Part shown: in pieces, positions 44,206 through 55,644 of the stretch | How the letters are laid out: every line of letters begins with the position of its first letter | Numbering within the stretch: the stretch's first letter is position 1 | NCBI GenBank assembly: GCA_024305745.1 | Contig: JAHRBS010000006.1 | Location: forward strand, 64,501 to 128,500 | Reading direction: 5' to 3' | Origin: Polyporus tsugae | Taxonomy: Eukaryota > Basidiomycota > Agaricomycetes > Polyporales > Polyporaceae | DNA: 64,000 bases | Translations under genes and position numbers: made by a program | The notes under the pieces: model-generated | What the model was told of the DNA's origin: nothing | What the model saw: only the letters and a program-made list of their open reading frames with translations | Databases searched by the model: none

Positions 44206-45426
44206 TCACAATTTCTTTCCATATCTAGGAGGGTTTCCTGCGCCTCGTCCCGTGGCAGGATCCACCGGTCCGCCTTCGAGGCGCACGCCGCCGTCCGCCG
44301 ACCTTCTCGGATAGTACCTCGAACGCCGGTCGGCTCGCGTAGGGCGCGAAGTTACCCCATTCCTTGAAGTCGTAGTCTGCACCATGTCGTATCCCCTCAC
44401 GCGACCCGAGAACGGCGCGTCACAAGCCGTTCGATGCTGTGATGAAAACTTGGGTCACTAACAGCGTCAGCCTAGCAGGAGGGAGGGGAAGTAATACACG
44501 TACTGTCGGCCGATGCGTGCGATATGATGGGGGAAGCGTTGATGACGTCGTGATGGACATTGTGTCTACGCTGTTACAGATGGATGCCGCCGCCGGAGGA
44601 ACAGCGACAGGGCTGTCGTGGGCATGCGGGCTGGCGTCAGCGTGTGTATCCACGCTTCGGACATGGGACGGGCCCCGAATGGAAGATGGGTCCGGATCAG
44701 AGAACGGGTCCTGATGGTGCTGAGCCAGAGGACGGAGGTGGCCTATGGCATGCTCGCTGATTATGGCGGAAGGAGGGGGAGTCAGAGTAGCGGCGACGTT
44801 CGAGATGTGTAGCATGTCGAGTTCCGAGATTGGGCGGCTCTCCGGGGTCAGGGAACGTATGGAATGGCCCCTCGGAGTCGTTGAGAGAGCTCCGGTTTGG
44901 AAGGAGCAGCCGCTATCACGAGGCCGGGGACTGCGGGGTACAGGAGAGAACCCAGGAGTGGTCGGCGTTGGAAAGGTTGGAATCCAACGGTGCAACTCGC
45001 GCCGAGGAGCCTCTACTGTGTTCAAGGAGGACACGCTGGCAGACGCATTGACTAGAACAAAAGTAGAAAGAGATATTAGTATCTGCCAGGTGACACGACA
45101 CAATGTTTGTACTCGCCCGAAGCCCGCTTCTCCTTCTTTCGCCGTCTGTCCTTCCGGAGGGGATATATGATCAAGTAGTAAATAGTTGCTAGAATGAAAA
45201 ACAGCGTGAAGAGGGCTAGAACAGCGATCACGGGGAGGTCGTGATATAGCGTGCTGGACCTATCCAGGGCCATCGTTGTAGACGTAGACGGAACTAAGGA
45301 TCGTGTCTCGCTGTCAGCATCTGAGGCAAGAGGAAGGTTGAAGGTGACGAACGTCGCTAGCTCGTAGGCTGACCGTGAAAGAACACGGGTAACGAGGATA
45401 TCAAGGAGTGTACTTTTGAGTGCCAT
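44206..45426 (-). CDS. Single-pass membrane protein with two PPxY-like sites
   Basis: The first exon (from 45,426) holds a short N-terminal segment, a Ser/Thr-rich stretch and a strong helix (LPVIAVLALFTLFFILATIY) followed by YPLRKDRRRKKEKRA. An intron with a textbook branch site (tactaat) and acceptor ttctag follows, though the exact junction is unclear. The tail (VSSLNTVEAPRREL onward) runs to SSTLPPSYRTHRPT. A further intron of 127 bp (44,503-44,377, gtacgt...gtgcag) would add SRYYPRRSADGGVRLEGGP and NPPRYGKKL to the stop at 44,206, which carries the family motif. If that intron is not used, the protein ends at 44,420. The N-terminus has no clear signal peptide; an upstream exon may be missing. 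The end motif assigns it to the family of its neighbours. Confidence 0.65.
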
Positions 45427-46790
45427 GCAGTGAAGACGTCTGGGTCCATTGAGATCGATAGAAACGGCGTTCTGTGAGACATGAGAACACGCTTCGACCG
45501 CCGCCCGCTGTGATCGAGGTGATGCGCATGAGCGTTAGCACCAGTGTGCACGTACTGGGTGGGAAACTGTTGCCCAAACCTTGCGTCGACCGGATTAGCC
45601 CGGACGGAGCACTGATTGCTGCCGAAGAGCATGTTGGCAGCGGATGTCTGCACTTGATTCAAGGTGTATAAGGATGCACAGCTTGGTTTCTATAGAGGTA
45701 TTGGATAAAGAACTCCATTTCAGTTTTGAGCACACGGTTGCCAACTAACGGAAAACACACCTCGACCCATTATGAAACTTTCCTGCTAGCGGTGTGCGCT
45801 GAGCGCACGGCGACTTGCCGTTTCGTCTAGAGTTCATACGCTGGCTCAGAACAGCCTTCTGGTGAAGATGGTGACGTGTCAGATGATCTTGGGTGCTCGA
45901 AAGGAGTTACAGCTTTCGTGACATCCATGATAGAACCAAAGATAGAGGTTCGGGCTTCTCGTCAAAGAACCTCGACTGTAAGACAGCTGCATAATGAATC
46001 TATCCGACCATCGTAGCAAGGGAAGATGTTTGCCCAAGCTAGGTGGGTTCTTCGGCACATGCGGTGACGCGGTGGGACATGATGTTAGGTGGCCAATCAC
46101 CACCGTGATCTAGCAGCCCCAAGACGACAGCCTACGACAGGAGTCGAAACGCTTGATCATTATCGCGGCAAGACAGTGACGGCGGTACAAGCGGGTTGGT
46201 TAGATAGGGACCTGTACGTAGGCGGCGAACGATTCTTTCCTTGATTGCGATCGCCTTGCTGACAGACTAAGTTCTAGTCTTCGCAGGTTGAATCGCGGCC
46301 CTCAGTCAAATCGCAGGCCACATCGTTGACCAAGTTCATGCTCACCTGCATATAACTCCGACCGATCTGCCTGAGCGCAATGCCTCCATCGAGTAAACCC
46401 AACCGCAAGACGTGTAACTGGCGCTGCGATGCGAAATGAGCACAAACTTGAGGGGTTTTTATCTTCAAGTCTATATGAGCGCAAACATCTTGGCTGTATG
46501 ACCCCAGAAAGAGCTAGCACGAGGGATAAGGTGGGTCAAGGAGGCTGATGGACAAGAGGAACATTGAAGGCGCCTAATTCCTGAACCAACTTGGGTCGGG
46601 AAGCTTCGGAGGAGATCTTCCCGTATTCAGCCGCTCAGGCTGGTGGTGCATTTACTGTACACTCGACAATTGATGGACGTCACGGTATTTATTCACAGGT
46701 AGAGATAATGGACGGGCTGGAGAGGGAAAGACTAATTAGTGCTTCAAATACGAATCCACGGCGCAAATCTTCCAACTCGTGCCTGAAGCC
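45427..46790. other. Intergenic, no gene seen
   Basis: Only short frames. The left part may hold upstream exons or the promoter of the minus-strand gene ending at 45,426; I could not support one. Confidence 0.4.
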
Positions 46791-49228
46791 CTATATGGGG
46801 TCCGCAAGACTGAGGTTGGTCAAGTACGCCATCTGCTCCGCCCGGAACGTATCCAAGGTGATATTGAGCGTCGGCTCCACATCGTTGAACGTCAGCAACT
46901 GCGGCGAATCATTCGTGTACCGCGGCCATGTCGCAGGGTCTTGCCCGTTCGGATCGAGCGTCGCGGCGAAGCGGATGAGGTAGTCTTGTAGAGGGCCGCC
47001 TCCATAGATGTCGAAGAGCTCGGTACCATGAGCCTGCAAGGTAAGTTGGGTTAACTTTAAACACGATGAACACCATCTGTCGAATGAAAACTCACTGCGC
47101 CGATGCCGTCGACTTGATGAAAGTTGCTCACTATTACCATAGGTCAGTAAATTCTTAAGCCTCAACGAGAGAAACCACCACCAACAGTACACATATACCG
47201 GTTGCTTGTCAGCCAGAGATTGGGTAAAAAGTCTCCGAGGGGCGGCCTCGATGAAATCGCCTTGCCACGACGAGATGCGCTTGTACTGAGGGCTGTAGGC
47301 GTCATTATCGCCCGTGTTGTACGGAGCGCCAGCCGCTGGGTCAGAGGGATATAGCTCTAGGATCTTCACAACCTCATCTGCAGGCGTGTTCAGATAGTAA
47401 TAGGACTCGAGGTAGTCCAAAAATTCCTCGTCCGTGCTATCCGTGGTCAGTTTTGAAGTGAACGCGAACGTATTAACCAACTTACGTGACATTCAGAGTC
47501 GGGAACGCGAACGCGGTTCCTTCGTCTAGGTCGTTGCCTGGATACTGGTTTAGTAACATGTCCGGTAATAAACATAACTATGACTCACCAGTTACGAAAG
47601 GTATGTCGGCAATGAGACCAGTCAACAGCCATTGTTCTGGAGGCTCCAAAACGAAGACACCGTCGGCCCTCGGGAGCCAGGGAGAGTTGACTTGCTGTTT
47701 TTCGCCATCAACATAACACCACGGACCAAAATCAGCGCCTGAACTGACCTGATAGCTCACGAGCGATGGCGTTTGGTCGATGGCTGCTTTCAATACACTT
47801 GTCGAGACTTCGCGCAAACATTGAAGGGTGTCGCTGCTGTTCGAGCAACCGGTGTCTTTAACGATGCCATCGTAGGTGCTCTGCAAGTAGTCATTGTCCA
47901 CGTATCCGGTCGGAATCGCATTGCCGGACTCCATGAAACCTGCGCGGAAGAGGCCTTCGGTGTTGCCGCCATTGTAAAGCATGTGTAGCGCCACCGACAT
48001 CGATCCCGCGCTCTCACCCCAACTATAGCTTAGAGCGTAAACTGCGAGTTCTACGAATGTGAACTGAAAAGACGCACATCATAACCTTCGAGGGATCCCC
48101 GCCAAAGGCAGAGATATATTTGTGTACCCAGCGCATGGCCTCCCGTTCTACAACACGACATAAATTCCAACGTCTCCATCCAGGTATGGAGGGACTTACG
48201 ATCGTGCAAGCCAAGGTTAGCGACAGCTGCCTCCTTAACTTCCTTCCCACCGAGGAAGCCAAACGCTGCCCACATAGGTCAGACGAGCAGCCAAGGGCGG
48301 TAATCATACAGTACTCACCGCTCAACCTACGCCGACAAATTGGTTAGTTAATCCTTTGAAGCTCAGCGGCGGATGAGGGTGAGGGTCTTACCGGTAGTTG
48401 ACTGCCACGTAGATGATGGGGTAATCCAGTTCAATGGACCTCGCAACAATGTTCTCTCCCGGTTCTCTGCGAGGCTCTTCAGTTAGAGTACCGTGGTAGT
48501 CCAGAGGTTGACGTGACCTACACGACGTTCGACCCAACCTGGAATCCACCTGACGAGTATGCCGGTCAGTACTTCCCCCAACGGTAAGGCAGAATCATAC
48601 CTCCATAAATCCACTAAATGAGGCCGTCAGCGGGATATCCGCGACAGTGGGAATGTCTTCAGGACGTACCAATGCGACAGGAAGTTCCGACTCTGCCGTA
48701 GCGTTGGCTGGCACAATCACGTTCAGGTTCAGACCTGACAAACGCACAAAGTCAACATGTTATTGACGTTGATCCATGCGTCAAACGACGTACAATCTTC
48801 GCTCGTCGGGATGTCAGGATTGGCGAGGAAAGTCGCCAGGTATTCACCTGCCGTCGCAGGCACGTCACTCGGCAGCGTAACGCTAGGAAAAGTCTGCTGG
48901 ATGCATTGGTTCCCGAACGCTGTCGCATTGATAGTGCCATTGTAGGGCAGAACCGGCTGAGGGAGACGCAGTCGCAGGTCCCCGACACTGACAAACAGGA
49001 GGCGACTTCAAAAACGATCAGAAGCAACGAAAGCATAGAAAGCACTCACGGAGGCTGAGCGAAGGGCAGGCCTAAGTACTTGACCGTCGTTCCGTTCGGT
49101 TGCCCGATGACCGTCGCGTTGTCAAGGACCACCGTCGGCTGCGCCCTACCCGAGAGAACGGGGCTCCCACCGGCCATCCCCGCTACTAGAAGACACAGCA
49201 GGAGGCTCGATGTGCGAATGAAAGCCAT
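46791..49228 (-). CDS. Secreted type-B carboxylesterase/lipase, intact
   Basis: The frame starts at 49,228 with a signal peptide (SSLLLCLLVAGMAGGSPV) and VKYLGLPFAQPP. About a dozen short introns interrupt it. Ordered family hallmarks are visible across exons: VGDLRLRLPQPV, SEDCLNLNVIVP (EDCLxLNV signature, split by an intron inside the Cys codon), WIYGGGFQVG (oxyanion hole), the NYRLSAFGFL segment, DPSKVMIWGESAGS (nucleophile elbow, Ser codon 48,010-48,012), LPRADGVFVLEPP, NDLDEGTAFAFPTLNVT with the acidic region, and AHGTELFDIYGGG (catalytic His). The protein ends LTNLSLADPI at 46,791. Length about 540 residues, usual for the Candida rugosa lipase / fungal carboxylesterase family, which hydrolyses ester bonds of lipids or other esters outside the cell. 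All catalytic parts look intact. It is the better-preserved member of the tandem pair with 50,752-53,184. Confidence 0.88.
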
Positions 49229-50059
49229 TCTGCCTGTGATGGGCTCTCGAGAGTGGCCTTGTACCATTATATACTACCTATAGTCAGCTAGCCGCAGGGC
49301 CGGCATCTACGGAGTTTCCAACCTCGGGGGAGTGCCACTACTGATGCGAGGGCGCTTCGCCTTGGCGAGCAGAAGCCGCGGATCTAGGTCCGTGGAACCT
49401 GGAAGTGGGTCGTGATTTGAATAAGGAAATCTATGACCGCGTCACGCCGGACACCAGGGCGAACCGCGCAGCGGAAAACGTTCCTGGAGCTCCCCTGAAA
49501 AGGAGATAATCGTGGAATTTGGCATCTGTGAAGCCTGGTATCGGATCCGTCTGATGTAGGTCTCGATATGTCACACAGTGCAGCCGGGTATCGAAAGGCG
49601 AGCAGTCGACGAGATACTCACAGTGACCGCGCGGTATTCGGCTCGATAGGATGGACAGCGGATAGGATTAAGTGACTCAACCGGCTCATGACGAATAACG
49701 AAAGCGCGCTTGGGGGCTGCGGAAGGTCGGAAAGTAAGTATTGGGGCCCTGTTGAACCACAGAGCGCGAAGAACTTACGGCAGCCCGTCCTCAGCAGACC
49801 CACCAACGCATCGCGTAGTACTAGCCGTAGTACGAAGTCTGTGCAGTAGCTGCATGCGAGGGCGTACACATGAGTAATACGAATCGGTCTGCTCGTCAGC
49901 CATGGTTTGTAGTAGAGCGCGTGCGGCTATGTCAGCGAAGTTACACCTCAAAAACATACCCCATTAGTGCGACTGCAGTACAGAAGCAGGGGAAGCAACA
50001 TACCTGAGATTTGGAATGTCGTAATACCGGAGATCGGAGATGCCTCATAATCTGTCAAG
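49229..50059. other. Spacer of duplicated unit (esterase promoter side)
   Basis: No gene is seen. Parts match the spacer at 53,400-53,800 (for example tctcgatatgtcacacag near 49,562 and tctcgatacatcacacag near 53,468; gaagaacttacggcagccc and gaagaacctacggcggccc), showing the whole membrane-gene-plus-esterase unit was duplicated. Confidence 0.55.
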
Positions 50060-50600
50060 GAAACTATCCAGTTCAGCGTTGAAGAAAAAGTAGGTAACCT
50101 TTGTTCTCCGCTCTCCGCCAATTTCACACTGAGGTCTCGCCGCCCAACTATCTCTCCAAAACACCGACTCGCTGTAATGTTCCATTGGCATCATCAGCCC
50201 CTGGCTCATAGCCTCCAACTGGAACTGGAGGTCGTACTTCACGCCTGCCCGCGTCCAGCTCTTGTGGTGCACCACCCGCTGGCCGCACATCCCCATCCCA
50301 CGAGCGCGTGAGCGTTCGGGACCGACTCCGCGGCGTGTTTGAGGCGGCGTCCGCGGAGCGCGACAGGACGCCCAAGGACAGACTCGCGGGGTCCGTCAAT
50401 GTTCGACTTTGTCTCAGACCGTGGGGCCAGCTCGGGGCGCTATGTTGCCTGGGCAAGATTGTGAGTGCGCGCGCCAGCGCCACGCTTTCGGAGATATATC
50501 CAGCGTGGCGCGGGTCGAGGAGTGGGAGTGTGGCGTCTGAAGTAGGGTGGACGGTGATGCTCGGAGATGCTTGCCTTGTGTTTAAGCGCTGTTATCTAGA
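50060..50600 (-). pseudogene. Relic of a membrane-protein tail, paralogue of 54,000-55,644
   Basis: Minus-strand frames read SESVALARALTILPRQ, then SRTLTRSWDGDVRPAGGAPQ and, one frame over, LEAMSQGLMMPMEHYSES. These match, in order, RSGALARAFTFSSR, FRVLRRSRDGGVRLAGGALQ and LEAMSEGSTLPPEYQQY of the gene at 54,000-55,644. Only the cytoplasmic tail remains; ectodomain and helix are absent and the frame is broken. The PPxY has become PMEHY. It sits directly upstream of the intact esterase, as the intact membrane gene sits upstream of the damaged esterase. Confidence 0.75.
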
Positions 50601-50751
50601 ATTATCTCCCATTATGCGACATAAAACATGAACATTAGAATATGTATATATTTGATGCGCCTTCACGAAGGAGTCTTGTCAGCGCTTTGAATACGAAATG
50701 GTTAGCAAATTTCAACACGTACTCTGTTCGGAGCCCAGACCAGGTAGGTAC

Positions 50752-53184
50752 CTATATGGGGTCAGCAAGACTGAGCTTAGTCAAGTACTTCATCTGCTCC
50801 GCCCGGAACGTATCTAATGTGATGTTGAGCATAGGCTCCGCATCGTTGAACGTGAGCAACTTCGGCGAGGCGTTCGTATACCGCGGCCATGTCGCAGCGC
50901 CTTGCCCGTTCGGATCGAGTGTCGCCGCGAAACGGATGAGATAGTCTTGCATAGGACCACCTCCACAGATATCCGCAAGCTCGGTGCCATGGGCCTACAA
51001 GGGTCCACTTAACTTAGAACAGGAAGAATGAATGCGGCTGGCCGAAACAAAACGTACCGCGCCGATGCCATCGACTTTGTGGAAGTTGCTCACTAAAGTG
51101 ATAGATGAGTAACATCCCAACCCTCGAAAAAGCATGGATAACGACTTACAATACGCGTATACCGGTTGCTTCTTCGATAGGTGTTGGGTGAAACGTCTGC
51201 GAGGGGCGACCTCGATGAAGTCGCCCTGGAACGCCGCCATGCGCTGGTACTGCGGACTGTAAGCGTAATTATCACCGCTGTTGTAGGGAGCACCAGCCGC
51301 CGGGTCAGCGGGATAGAGCTCGAGGAACTTGGCGACCTCATCCCTAGGAGTGTCCGAATAGAAATTGGAGTTGATGTAGTCCAAAAATTCTTCGTCCGTG
51401 CTACACATCGTCAGCGTTTAGCTGAGCGCGAACCGGCGAATCACCATACTTACGTGATATTCAGAGTCGGGAATGCGAAGGCGGTTCCTTCGTCTTGATC
51501 GTTGCCTGAATAGCGCATTAGCCCCACCCCCCTCAAAGAAATGTGACTGTGGCTTACCAGTCACGAAAGGTATATTCGCAATGGAGCCATTCAACAGCCG
51601 TCGTTCCGGGGGCTCCGTAATGAAGACGCCATCGGCCCTTGGGAACCATGGGGTATTGATTTGCTGTTTTTGACCGTCAAAATGATGCCCTAGGACACGT
51701 GAATAATTGTTGAACGTACCGTGAAGCTCAAAAACGATGGCGTCTTGTCCATAGCGGCTTTCAATACATTCGCAGGGACTTCGCGCAAGCACTGGAGGGT
51801 ATCATTGCTAGTTGAGCAAACAGTGTCGTTGACAATGTCATCATAAGTGTTTTGCAAGTCATCGTTGTCCACATATCCGCTTGGTAGCGCATTGCCGGAC
51901 TCCATGAAACCCGCGCGGAAGAAGCCCTTGGTGTTGCCGTCATTGTAGAGTATGTGTAGCGCCACCGACATCGATCCCGCGCTCTCGCCTCAGCTGTCAT
52001 TCGCAGTGTTAGACGTGAATTACAGGAACTTCAATGAGGAAGACGCACAGCATAACCTTCGATGGGTCTCTACCGAACGCAGATATATATTTTTGAACCC
52101 AGCGTAGCGCCTCCCGTTCTGTCATGCGGTATTATTGCATGATACTCCGTATCCTCACAGAGGGACTTACGATCGTGCAAGCCAAGATTCCCGACGCCAG
52201 CCTTCTTAACTTCCTTGCCGCCCAAGGAGCCGAATGCTGCTCCAATGTCAAAGACAAGGAAAGTGTACATAGCCATATCGCACTCACCACTCAAACTGTA
52301 CCGACACCGACATTAGAGAACAGCAGATAAGAAGGTCGGTGCCTGATGCGAGCAGCTCACCGATAGTTGACCGCCACGTAGATGATCGGATGGCCCAACT
52401 CAATTGACCTCGCAACGACGTTCTCGCCCGGTTGGCTATCAGGAACGTCAGGACGCCGCTCCGGTTCACAGTAAAAGGTTTACCCACATCACGTTCGAAC
52501 CAATCTGGAACCCGCCTGATGCGCCTGTCGGTAAGTAATTCATTTTGAACGTGCGGTACGACTGTACCTCCAAATATCCACTGAAGGAAACGGTGAGTTA
52601 AAGGTCCCAGAATGGATCCGGAACGTACCACTGCGACCGGAAATTTTGAGTCTTTCGAAGCGTTGGCTGGCACGATCACGTTCAAGTTCAAACCTGCCAC
52701 ACGCGGAGTTAGCACCCTGCTAATGTTAGTCGAGGTATCACACGACGTACAGTCTTCGCTCTGCGGCACGTCAGGAGTAGCGATGAAGTCCGCAAGGTAT
52801 TGACCTGCTGCTGCAGGGACATCGCTCGGCAAAGTGATGTTGGGGAACGTCTGCTGAATGCATTGGTTTTCGAAAGCGGTCGCGTTGATTGTACCATTGA
52901 GAGGGTGGACCGGTCGAGGGAGACGAAGTCGCAAGTCTCCGATCCTGAGAACGAAGAGCCAACTTCGGTGAGCGATTTTACACGAAGAGCGTCACAGACA
53001 AGACTCACGGAGGCTGAGCAAAGGGCAAGCCCAAGTACTTGATGGTCGTCCCATTGGGTCGCCCAATGACCGTCGCGTTGTCTAGGACCACTATAGGCTG
53101 GGGCGTTCCCGAGAGAGCAGGCCCCGCAACAGCAGTCCCCACCAGAAAAGTAAACAGAAGCGTCGAGGCGTGAATGAAAGCCAT
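50752..53184 (-). pseudogene. Type-B carboxylesterase with a premature stop at the nucleophile elbow
   Basis: Same exon plan as the esterase at 46,791. Start at 53,184: signal peptide (ASTLLFTFLVGTAVAGPA), IKYLGLPFAQPP, IGDLRLRLPRPV, SEDCLNLNVIVP across an intron, WIFGGGFQIGSNV (oxyanion hole), SAFGSLGGKEV, DPSKVM. The next exon should give L-W-GESAGS as in the paralogue, but the Trp codon TGG is TGA here (51,990-51,992), directly before GESAGS. Everything downstream remains open: SVALHILYNDGNTKGFFRAG, FPRADGVFITEPP, DEGTAFAFPTLNIT, the His-containing HGTEL segment, and LTKLSLADPI at 50,752. I found no alternative splice that avoids the stop. One recent nonsense mutation in an otherwise complete gene is the simplest reading; readthrough or a sequencing error would restore it. 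Confidence 0.75.
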
Positions 53185-53999
53185 GGCTGATTGCGACGAG
53201 GCATCTACCATCGCATTGTATCTTTATATACTGCCCGCCGTGCTGGCATCCACATACTTCCCGACCACGGCGGATTGCCGTCATCAATTGGAGCCGTCTT
53301 CGACTTTACGACGAGAAGCCGCCGGTCTTGTAGAATCTGCAAGTGCGTCCTGATCCAATCAGGATACCAATAACCGGGTCACGTTGAGAAACGTTCTTGC
53401 AACAAGCGAGAAGAAGACACAGCTGTGGAGCTCATGTGCGAAGCGTTGCCTGCGACGCTTTGTGTGTCTCTCGATACATCACACAGAGTAGCCACGGCGG
53501 ACGAACAGTTGCTCATCATCGGCGCGCGCCACTCGACATGGCGGATGATGGAAATCCGCCTGAAACACCTGCAAAAGGTCGGAATATTAGAGCGATTTCA
53601 TAACCGGACGATAAAGCCGGAAGAACCTACGGCGGCCCATGCAGAGCATACACCGTATACATTTCACACATACGAGTGCGTACGCCTGAGTAATCATCCT
53701 ATCTCCGACCGTCAGCGGCTCGTCTCTCCAATTGGCCGATCGGAAGGTGGCAACGCGCGACGACGGTTTATGGTGAAGAGCGTGCGCGCACAGCGGCAAC
53801 ATATACCAATAACTGACTCGCATGTCAACTAAATTACAGCTTCTTCTGGAATCACGAATCAGTACGGCTTCCATTCAAAACCGGAGGAAACCCACATACC
53901 CGCGTGCGGTCATGAAAAGCGTAAAGGACATCATATACACAAGAAGCCCGTCGAGGATCGACCCGATCCCCGAGTTCTCCCCACGCGCCGCCATGCCCT
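53185..53999. other. Spacer of duplicated unit, between membrane gene and esterase
   Basis: No gene is seen. Homologous to parts of 49,380-49,960. Confidence 0.5.
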
Positions 54000-55644
54000 T
54001 CACCTCCCAGCACCGTTCGGCGCACGCTCCCCCTCCCCACCAGCATACTGCTGATACTCTGGCGGCAGCGTCGACCCCTCGCTCATCGCTTCCAGCACTC
54101 GCTGGTCGTACTCCTCCGGCGCCACCATGTCCGCGTTGACCTCCTGCAGCGCACCACCCGCGAGCCGCACACCGCCATCGCGCGACCGCCGCAGCACGCG
54201 GAAGAACACAGGCCGGCTCCGGCTCGGCGGCACGTACGGGGAGGGTGGCAGGACGCCCGAGGACGCGAGCGCGGAGCTCATCGTCGCGTCGGACGGCGGT
54301 GCGCCGCCCGCGCGGGCGGGGTCGCGAGAAAGCCGGGACGAGAACGTGAACGCGCGCGCGAGCGCGCCTGAGCGGGAGACGGGGCCGGCACTCTGCGGAG
54401 ACTGTGTCGTTGAGGGATGGGGCGTCTCAAGGACGCTAGGAATGCTCGCCACGGGCGGCGGACACGTCGGATGCAGGGGAAGGGAGGCGGTGCCTGCGTC
54501 TGGGGCTGCACGCGCTTCTGCGGCTGAGCGGAAGACTGCGAGCTGTTTGAGGGCTTCGGGGTCCGCGGGCTCGCTCTGTGCGCATTCCTGGGGGGCGTTT
54601 TCGGTCGCGCCGGTCGACGGGTATCCGTAGCCAGGCTCGGTGGCTGCTACGTGCGAGCCAGTGATCCAACGCTGGAAACGGGAGGGCGGGTTGGGGGGCG
54701 GACGATCCTTGGAAAAGTGCGCCGACGGGTTCACCTCCCCCGCTGAGCACGCCGCCGTTAGCCTCGTTCTTGAAACCCAACACAGAACATACCGAATGGC
54801 GTAGGGGCCATCGCAGCCATCTCGCGTTTCCGCGACTTCGAATGCATACACCAGAACCAAAGTGCAGCGAGCAGCAAGGCGGCACCGCCGACGGACCCAA
54901 CGACCGCGCCGATGATCACAGGCGTGCGCGAGGCGGATCCGGAAGAATTGCTGACGTGCGAAGTACTGCTTGACGTTCCCGCACTACTTGTCTGCGTTCC
55001 TGTGCCAGTAGCCTGTATGAACAGATCAATCGTTTCATCAACCACAATTGACGCCAGGGGCAGAAAACACGCACAGGACTCGTAGAACTCGTGGTGTTAC
55101 TCCCGCCCGCGACGTCGGGAGTCGTAATCTCCAAGTACACCAGCCAGAAGACGAAGCCGTAATTCGTGATCGTTATCCGATGCAGGCCATCAGTGGAGAG
55201 GGTGCCCGGAGACGTGTACACCAGCTTGTTGAAGGTTTCCTGTGTCACGTTCTCGGTCGTCACCCAGAAATCAGGCGGATTATCATCAATTTGGAAGGAG
55301 ACATTGGTGAGGTAGCTGCCGACCGGACGCATCGTAGCGAACACCTGCACCAGAGAGCCTGTCCGAGTGACAGACGGACGTGTAGGAGCGGACCGCAGCG
55401 GTCTGAGCGCGCGATGAAGTGATAGCCAAGGACGATACGCACCTTGAAAGTCGTAGTACACGCTGGCCCCACTCGCATTTGTCCATGTCTCGTGCTTTCC
55501 GTGCGCGTTAGGAGATGCATCCGGGAACCACGTCCCGCTGTAGACCATGGCAGGATTGTTGTCTTGAATGTCCAAAACACCCGCACGAACATGGTTGAGC
55601 AAGAGACAAAGACAGAACAGACTCCAGCCCCAGAGCCACGGCAT
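54000..55644 (-). CDS. Single-pass membrane protein paired with the esterase; PPxY end
   Basis: Exon 1 (55,644-55,443) has a signal peptide (LWGWSLFCLCLLLNHVRAGV) and DNNPAMVYSGTW to SVYYDFQ. Intron 55,442-55,359 leads to SLVQVFATMRPVGSYLTNVS and GLHRITITNYGFVFWLVYLE, the second half of the galactose-binding-like domain. Intron 55,074-55,013 leads to a short stalk and helix (VIIGAVVGSVGGAALLLAAL) with WFWCMHSKSRKRE. Intron 54,792-54,743 leads to the tail (AGEVNPSAHFSKDRPP to the end), which contains SRDGGVRLAGGALQ and STLPPEYQQYAGGEG and stops at 54,000. About 480 residues, all junctions in phase. It lies upstream of, and on the same strand as, the esterase at 50,752; a decayed copy holds the same position before the esterase at 46,791. 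Confidence 0.87.

Noticed and set aside
54127..54630. A 167-codon plus-strand frame
   Set aside because: Antisense shadow of the tail exon of the minus-strand membrane gene at 54,000-55,644.
39714..55644. A secondary-metabolite gene cluster
   Set aside because: The esterases and surface proteins sit together, but no synthase, P450, transporter or cluster regulator is present.
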